Shown piece by piece: positions 61,959 through 64,000 of a stretch of DNA of 64,000 nt. Position 1 is the first letter of the stretch. Every line of letters starts with the position of its first letter. The translations under genes were made by a program, and so were the position numbers. The DNA is taken from positions 94,136 through 158,135 of the forward strand of contig NZ_JACJGM010000015.1 in assembly GCF_015024225.1 (NCBI RefSeq), in the 5' to 3' direction. The DNA is from Nocardioides lijunqiniae (GTDB lineage: Bacteria > Actinomycetota > Actinomycetes > Propionibacteriales > Nocardioidaceae). Below the pieces are notes generated by a model, which was not told the origin of the DNA, ran no database searches, and saw only the letters and a program-made list of their open reading frames with translations.

Positions 61959-62660
61959 CTACTTTTGCTCGAGCAGCTGCACGACCAGGGTGCGCCGCAG
62001 CCACTCGTGGTAGCGCTCCCGGCTCCAGCCGCGGTCGACCCGCAGCACGCCGTGCAGCTCGGGGGTCGTGAGCGCCCACAGCACGTCGATGCACTCCTGG
62101 GCACCGCCGCGCAGCCGCTCCGGGGGCAGCAGGCCGACGGCGACCTCGAACGAGGCGCCCCGACGGTCGAAGGCGACGCGCATCGCCTCGGCGGCGCGGG
62201 CGTCGACGGCGGCCGCATCGCGCAGCACGCCCCACAGCGGCCCGATGCGCTCGAGGACCTCCACCAGCCGGTCCGCGATCATCCGCACCTGCTCCTCGGG
62301 CTCGGGCGTCGCCGCGATGTGCGGATAGCTGGGCGGGCCCAGGGTGGCGAGCGGCGGGCCGGGCTCGGGAGCGTCCTCGGCCGGCTGCACGGGGTCGCGG
62401 CCGGTGATCGCCATCTCGAGCAGGGCCAGGGCCAGCTCGGACTTGCTGCTCCCGGCGCGGTAGACCGAGGCGAGCGCGACCCCGGCCTCGGCGGCGATGT
62501 CGAGCATCTTGGTGCCGGCGTAGCCGTCGGCCAGGAACCGGGTCCGAGCCGCGACGAGCACCCGCCGCCGGGTGTCGCTGCGCTCCTGCTCGGCCCGCTC
62601 GCGGCGGCTCTCCGCGTTGTAGGCACGCTTGGGAGCCGCCTGCTCGTCGTTCGTCGACAT
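61959..62660 (-). CDS. TetR family transcriptional regulator
   Basis: A 233-residue regulator. The HTH is [20 protein letters not shown] after a basic N-terminal region ([20 protein letters not shown]). The ATG at 62660 gives [15 protein letters not shown]. It lies upstream of purS in the same direction, 47 nt away. It also diverges from the general stress protein gene across a palindrome that could be bound by a regulator. Target unknown. Confidence 0.85.
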   Translation of the reverse strand: MSTNDEQAAPKRAYNAESRRERAEQERSDTRRRVLVAARTRFLADGYAGTKMLDIAAEAGVALASVYRAGSSKSELALALLEMAITGRDPVQPAEDAPEPGPPLATLGPPSYPHIAATPEPEEQVRMIADRLVEVLERIGPLWGVLRDAAAVDARAAEAMRVAFDRRGASFEVAVGLLPPERLRGGAQECIDVLWALTTPELHGVLRVDRGWSRERYHEWLRRTLVVQLLEQK

Positions 62661-62731
62661 CGGCACCAGTCCCCTCCTGACCCACTGACCGCACGAACCT
62701 CGTGCTCCCCGCATGAAGTTTCGCACCGGGA

Positions 62732-62767
62732 GCGTGAGTTTCACCGGGTACCCGGTGAAACTCACGC
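62732..62767. repeat. 36-bp perfect palindrome (dispersed hairpin repeat, copy 2)
   Basis: A perfect palindrome with half-site GCGTGAGTTTCACCGGGT. The 33 bases 62731-62763 are identical to 22520-22552. Here it lies between divergent genes, 65 nt from one ATG and 44 nt from the other, so it cannot simply be a terminator. The adjoining left-hand hairpin of copy 1 is degenerate here. Confidence 0.88.
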
Positions 62768-62811
62768 CAAGCGCCCGCTCGCCCCCACCGCGGCCGAGGC
62801 ACACTGGAGGC

Positions 62812-63315
62812 ATGAGCCTCTCCTCCGGTGCCACCCCCGCGTCCCCGCTGAAGCTCGCCTTCCCGCAGTCGCTGGCGGTCTACGACGACTACGCAGCCGC
62901 GCAGAAGGCGGTCGACCACCTCTCGGACCACAAGTTCCCCGTCGAGCAGTGCATGATCGTCGGCACCGACCTCAAGCGCATCGAGCGCATCACGGGCCGG
63001 CTCACGAACGGCCGGGTCGCCCTGGGCGGAGCCCTGTCGGGGCTGTGGTTCGGGCTCTTCATCGGCCTGATCTTCACGATCTTCACCGACGAGAGCGCCT
63101 TCGCGACCATCGCCTCGACGATGCTCGTCGGCGCGCTCTTCGGGCTGATCTTCGCGCTGGTCAGCTACGCGCTCACTCGCGGCGTCCGCGACTTCTCCTC
63201 GGTCACCCAGGTGGTGGCGACCCGCTACGAGGTGCTCGTCGAGCACAAGGTGGCCGCGCAGGCACGCGAGCTGCTCGCTCAGCTGCCGGGCGCGACCCCG
63301 GACCCGTTCGCCTGA
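62812..63315 (+). CDS. General stress (YflT-like) membrane protein
   Basis: A 167-residue protein. The N-terminal domain (VYDDYAAAQKAVDHLSDHKF, PVEQCMIVGTDLKRIERI) matches the general stress protein family, followed by two glycine-zipper helices (about residues 71-92 and 103-124) and a short soluble tail. The ATG has GGAGG 6 nt upstream. Such proteins are often induced by heat or salt; the molecular role is unknown. Confidence 0.8.
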   Translation: MSLSSGATPASPLKLAFPQSLAVYDDYAAAQKAVDHLSDHKFPVEQCMIVGTDLKRIERITGRLTNGRVALGGALSGLWFGLFIGLIFTIFTDESAFATIASTMLVGALFGLIFALVSYALTRGVRDFSSVTQVVATRYEVLVEHKVAAQARELLAQLPGATPDPFA

Positions 63316-63321
63316 GCCTGC

Positions 63322-64000
63322 TCAGTCCTCGCGGCACTCGATCTGCGGCGGCTCCTCACCGGGGAGCGCCAGCCAGCTCTGCTGCGGCAGCGACGCTCCG
63401 CCCAGGTCGAGCTGCAGGGCGGGTCGCGTCGTGACGCGGCCGCGGTCGTCGCGGAAGGCGAAGCCGCTCCGCTCGCGGACGCCCACGGTGTAGAGGCACT
63501 CGTCGAAGCGGGTGATCTCGCCGACCGGCTCCTCGAGGTCACCCAGGTCCTCCCGGAGCTCGCGCAGCCCGGCGCGCAACCGGCGCAGCCCGCTGCGTGG
63601 CTCCCGCGGCCGGGCCGCGGCGGCACGGTCGTCCGCGTCGCCGTCGTCGCAGTCCCGGCCCGACCCCGGCCGGTCGCGCCACGCGAACGCCAGCACCTGG
63701 TAGTCGGGGTCGTCGCGCTCGCTGTCGTCGAGGTCGAGGCCCGGGAGGTACGTCGTGCCGGCGGTGAGGTGCCCCAGCCCCTGCTCGGTGTCGCCGGACT
63801 CCGAGACCGGCAGCGCCGTGAGGCACGACTCCCAGTCCTCGAAGCGCCGCGTGGTGCGCGCGAGGCGTCGCGTCCCCCGCTCGAGGCGGTGCAGCCGGCG
63901 CAGCAGCGCGCCGACGCGGGGCGGGCCGGGCCGCGCTCGCGCGTCCTCCCCCGAGCCGCGGGGGTCCGGCGGCGCGCTCAGGCAGCCGCGGCTGGTCGCC
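63322..64000 (-). CDS. Hypothetical protein, 5' part outside window
   Basis: An open frame enters from the right edge and ends at 63322, giving at least 225 residues with no start visible. The segment includes ALLRRLHRLERGTRRLARTT, a Cys in FEDWESCLTALPVSES, LTAGTTYLPGLDLDDSERDD and a C-terminal PPQIECRED. The helical Arg/Glu-rich stretch and scattered Cys do not identify a family for me. It converges on the general stress gene with a 6-nt gap. Confidence 0.55.
   Translation of the reverse strand, partial: ATSRGCLSAPPDPRGSGEDARARPGPPRVGALLRRLHRLERGTRRLARTTRRFEDWESCLTALPVSESGDTEQGLGHLTAGTTYLPGLDLDDSERDDPDYQVLAFAWRDRPGSGRDCDDGDADDRAAAARPREPRSGLRRLRAGLRELREDLGDLEEPVGEITRFDECLYTVGVRERSGFAFRDDRGRVTTRPALQLDLGGASLPQQSWLALPGEEPPQIECRED

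Overview
This window looks like chromosomal DNA of a high-GC actinobacterium, most likely a Nocardioides-like member of the Nocardioidaceae. The base composition is strongly GC-rich, GTG and TTG starts are common, and several genes appear to be leaderless. Actinobacterial marker families are present (DUF3073 beside purM/purF, an SCP_3 protein, a DUF3817 protein), as is a KstR2-type steroid catabolism regulon. The species assignment is inference. I saw no tRNA, rRNA, CRISPR array or insertion sequence.

1-12.7 kb: genes for degrading the steroid C/D-ring remnant HIP (methylhexahydroindanedione propionate). fadA6 (cut by the window edge), ipdF and fadE30 run leftward; fadE31, fadE32 and fadE33 run rightward. 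They diverge from one nearly symmetrical KstR2 operator and promoter. About 5 kb further on, kstR2 and fadD3 diverge from a second exact match to the KstR2 motif. Between these two blocks sit unrelated genes: an MDR oxidoreductase, a frameshifted aminoglycoside phosphotransferase, a small membrane protein, a TetR, an SDR and a LysR regulator.

12.7-30.3 kb: mixed genes. These include two small hypotheticals, a truncated DUF1360 remnant beside an imperfect inverted repeat, and a kinase-aminotransferase fusion followed by a beta-propeller protein. A 1,064-residue hybrid histidine kinase, a valine-type dehydrogenase, the purF-purM-DUF3073 block, a GAF-type histidine kinase, an FAD oxidoreductase and an M20 dipeptidase follow.

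30.3-39.5 kb: the most unusual region. A leftward operon encodes a 2,144-residue secreted protein (RTX-like repeats, cadherin-like domain, nine disulfide-type cadherin-like repeats, then a beta-helix), three phage tail-collar paralogues and a GNAT acetyltransferase. A divergent pair of DUF6916-like proteins lies just beyond it, one with a Tat signal. It resembles a domesticated tail-fibre or adhesin locus of unknown function.

39.6-48.6 kb: an SCP_3 protein and an ArsR-like regulator diverge from an MFS exporter. Two large exported paralogues follow, one with leucine-rich repeats and a collagen-like Gly-Glu-Asp run, separated by a strong terminator.

48.6-64 kb: a WYL regulator with an ABC-2 exporter, a membrane protein, a lipoprotein hydrolase, arfB coupled to purL, an EamA transporter, a TetR with an MFS drug exporter, a secreted DUF1906 protein with peptidoglycan-binding domains, purS-purQ-DUF3817, another TetR, a general stress protein and a partial gene. 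A 33-bp sequence containing a perfect palindrome occurs at both 22.5 and 62.7 kb.
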